Assembly (NCBI GenBank): GCA_014799585.1
Contig: JAAVHU010000050.1
Span: 1-6,152, forward strand
Origin: Clostridiales bacterium
GTDB taxonomy: Bacteria; Bacillota; Clostridia; Oscillospirales; Acutalibacteraceae
Direction of reading: 5' to 3'
DNA length: 6,152 nucleotides
Shown here piece after piece: positions 5,853-6,152 of this stretch. The position numbers and the translations under genes were made by a program. Within the stretch, counting starts at the first letter, position 1. Every line of letters starts with the position of its first letter. Under the pieces are notes generated by a model that saw only the letters and a list, made by a program, of their open reading frames with translations, had not been told where the DNA came from and ran no database searches.

Positions 5853-6152
5853 ATGAAAAGATTTTTTAATAGGGATAAGAATAAATTTACTTTATTCACA
5901 AAAACAATAAGTTTCATTCTGGCATTCATTATGGTATTCAGCGAAGGAATTATTTCCTGCTATGCTATGGGTGCAGGTGTGCCTGAAAAAATAGAACTTG
6001 AAGATGCTCTATCTGATTATATTGAAGAAATTGTTGATTTAGATGATGTTAAATCAATAGATGAAGAGAACACGTCTGATAATGAACTTTATTTTAATAT
6101 GAAGGATAATACAACAACAGTTTATTCATTTTCAGAAGCCGTTACATATATA
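5853..6152 (+). CDS. N-terminus of a secreted protein, possibly RHS/wall-associated (3' end outside window)
   Basis: The first 100 codons are open and run off the window. ATG at 5853 has AAGGAG 5 nt upstream. Residues 1-38 look like a long signal peptide: basic MKRFFNRDKNK, a hydrophobic core at about 18-30, and a CYA-type cleavage site near 36-38. The mature start is acidic (about 44-75, rich in Asp and Glu), then ELYFNMKDNTTTVYSFSEAVTYI at 78-100. That last pattern recalls the N-terminal segment of large clostridial RHS-repeat or WapA-like surface proteins, where a VYxFxEAVxY segment precedes the repeats; this is recall from memory, not a search. Export is well supported; the family is a guess. 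It is divergent from the sigma operon across 410 bp and so is a candidate target of that sigma factor. Confidence 0.8.
   Translation, partial: MKRFFNRDKNKFTLFTKTISFILAFIMVFSEGIISCYAMGAGVPEKIELEDALSDYIEEIVDLDDVKSIDEENTSDNELYFNMKDNTTTVYSFSEAVTYI

Overview
The window looks like a chromosomal piece of a low-GC, Gram-positive anaerobe of the Clostridia, plausibly a gut Ruminococcaceae/Oscillospiraceae or Lachnospiraceae relative. The basis is the clostridial-style 23S and 5S rRNA, AT-rich coding sequence, strong AAGGAGG-type ribosome binding sites, and the families present. I cannot name the species from this sequence alone.

Bases 1-1990 are the distal part of an rRNA operon on the + strand: the 3' half of 23S rRNA, tRNA-Lys(CUU), tRNA-Glu(CUC), 5S rRNA and a strong intrinsic terminator. 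The two tRNAs sit between 23S and 5S, a less common layout.

Bases 2013-5523 carry five genes on the - strand, running head-on toward the rRNA operon. In transcription order they form two units. Unit A starts at a near-consensus sigma-A promoter (5523-5495). It encodes an ECF-type sigma factor, a single-pass membrane protein that is probably its anti-sigma factor, and a small secreted protein of unknown function, and it ends at an intrinsic terminator (3562-3526). Unit B encodes a hypoxanthine-type DNA glycosylase (UDG superfamily family 6) and a Gfo/Idh/MocA oxidoreductase, translationally coupled, and ends at a terminator (2045-2013) that faces the rRNA terminator. Unit B begins only about 20 nt after unit A's terminator, so it needs either readthrough or a promoter inside that terminator; a possible extended -10 lies there.

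Bases 5443-5852 are a very AT-rich divergent intergenic region with the sigma promoter on one side. On the other side is a stretch of nested inverted repeats directly in front of the next gene. From 5853 a + strand gene runs off the window. Its first 100 residues have a signal peptide and an acidic mature start resembling large secreted RHS/wall-associated proteins.

Working picture (inference): the sigma/anti-sigma pair senses an envelope condition and controls surface or secreted products, with the small secreted third gene and the divergent exported protein as the obvious candidate targets. The most novel-looking items are that sigma/anti-sigma/secreted-protein module and the possibly structured leader in front of the exported-protein gene.
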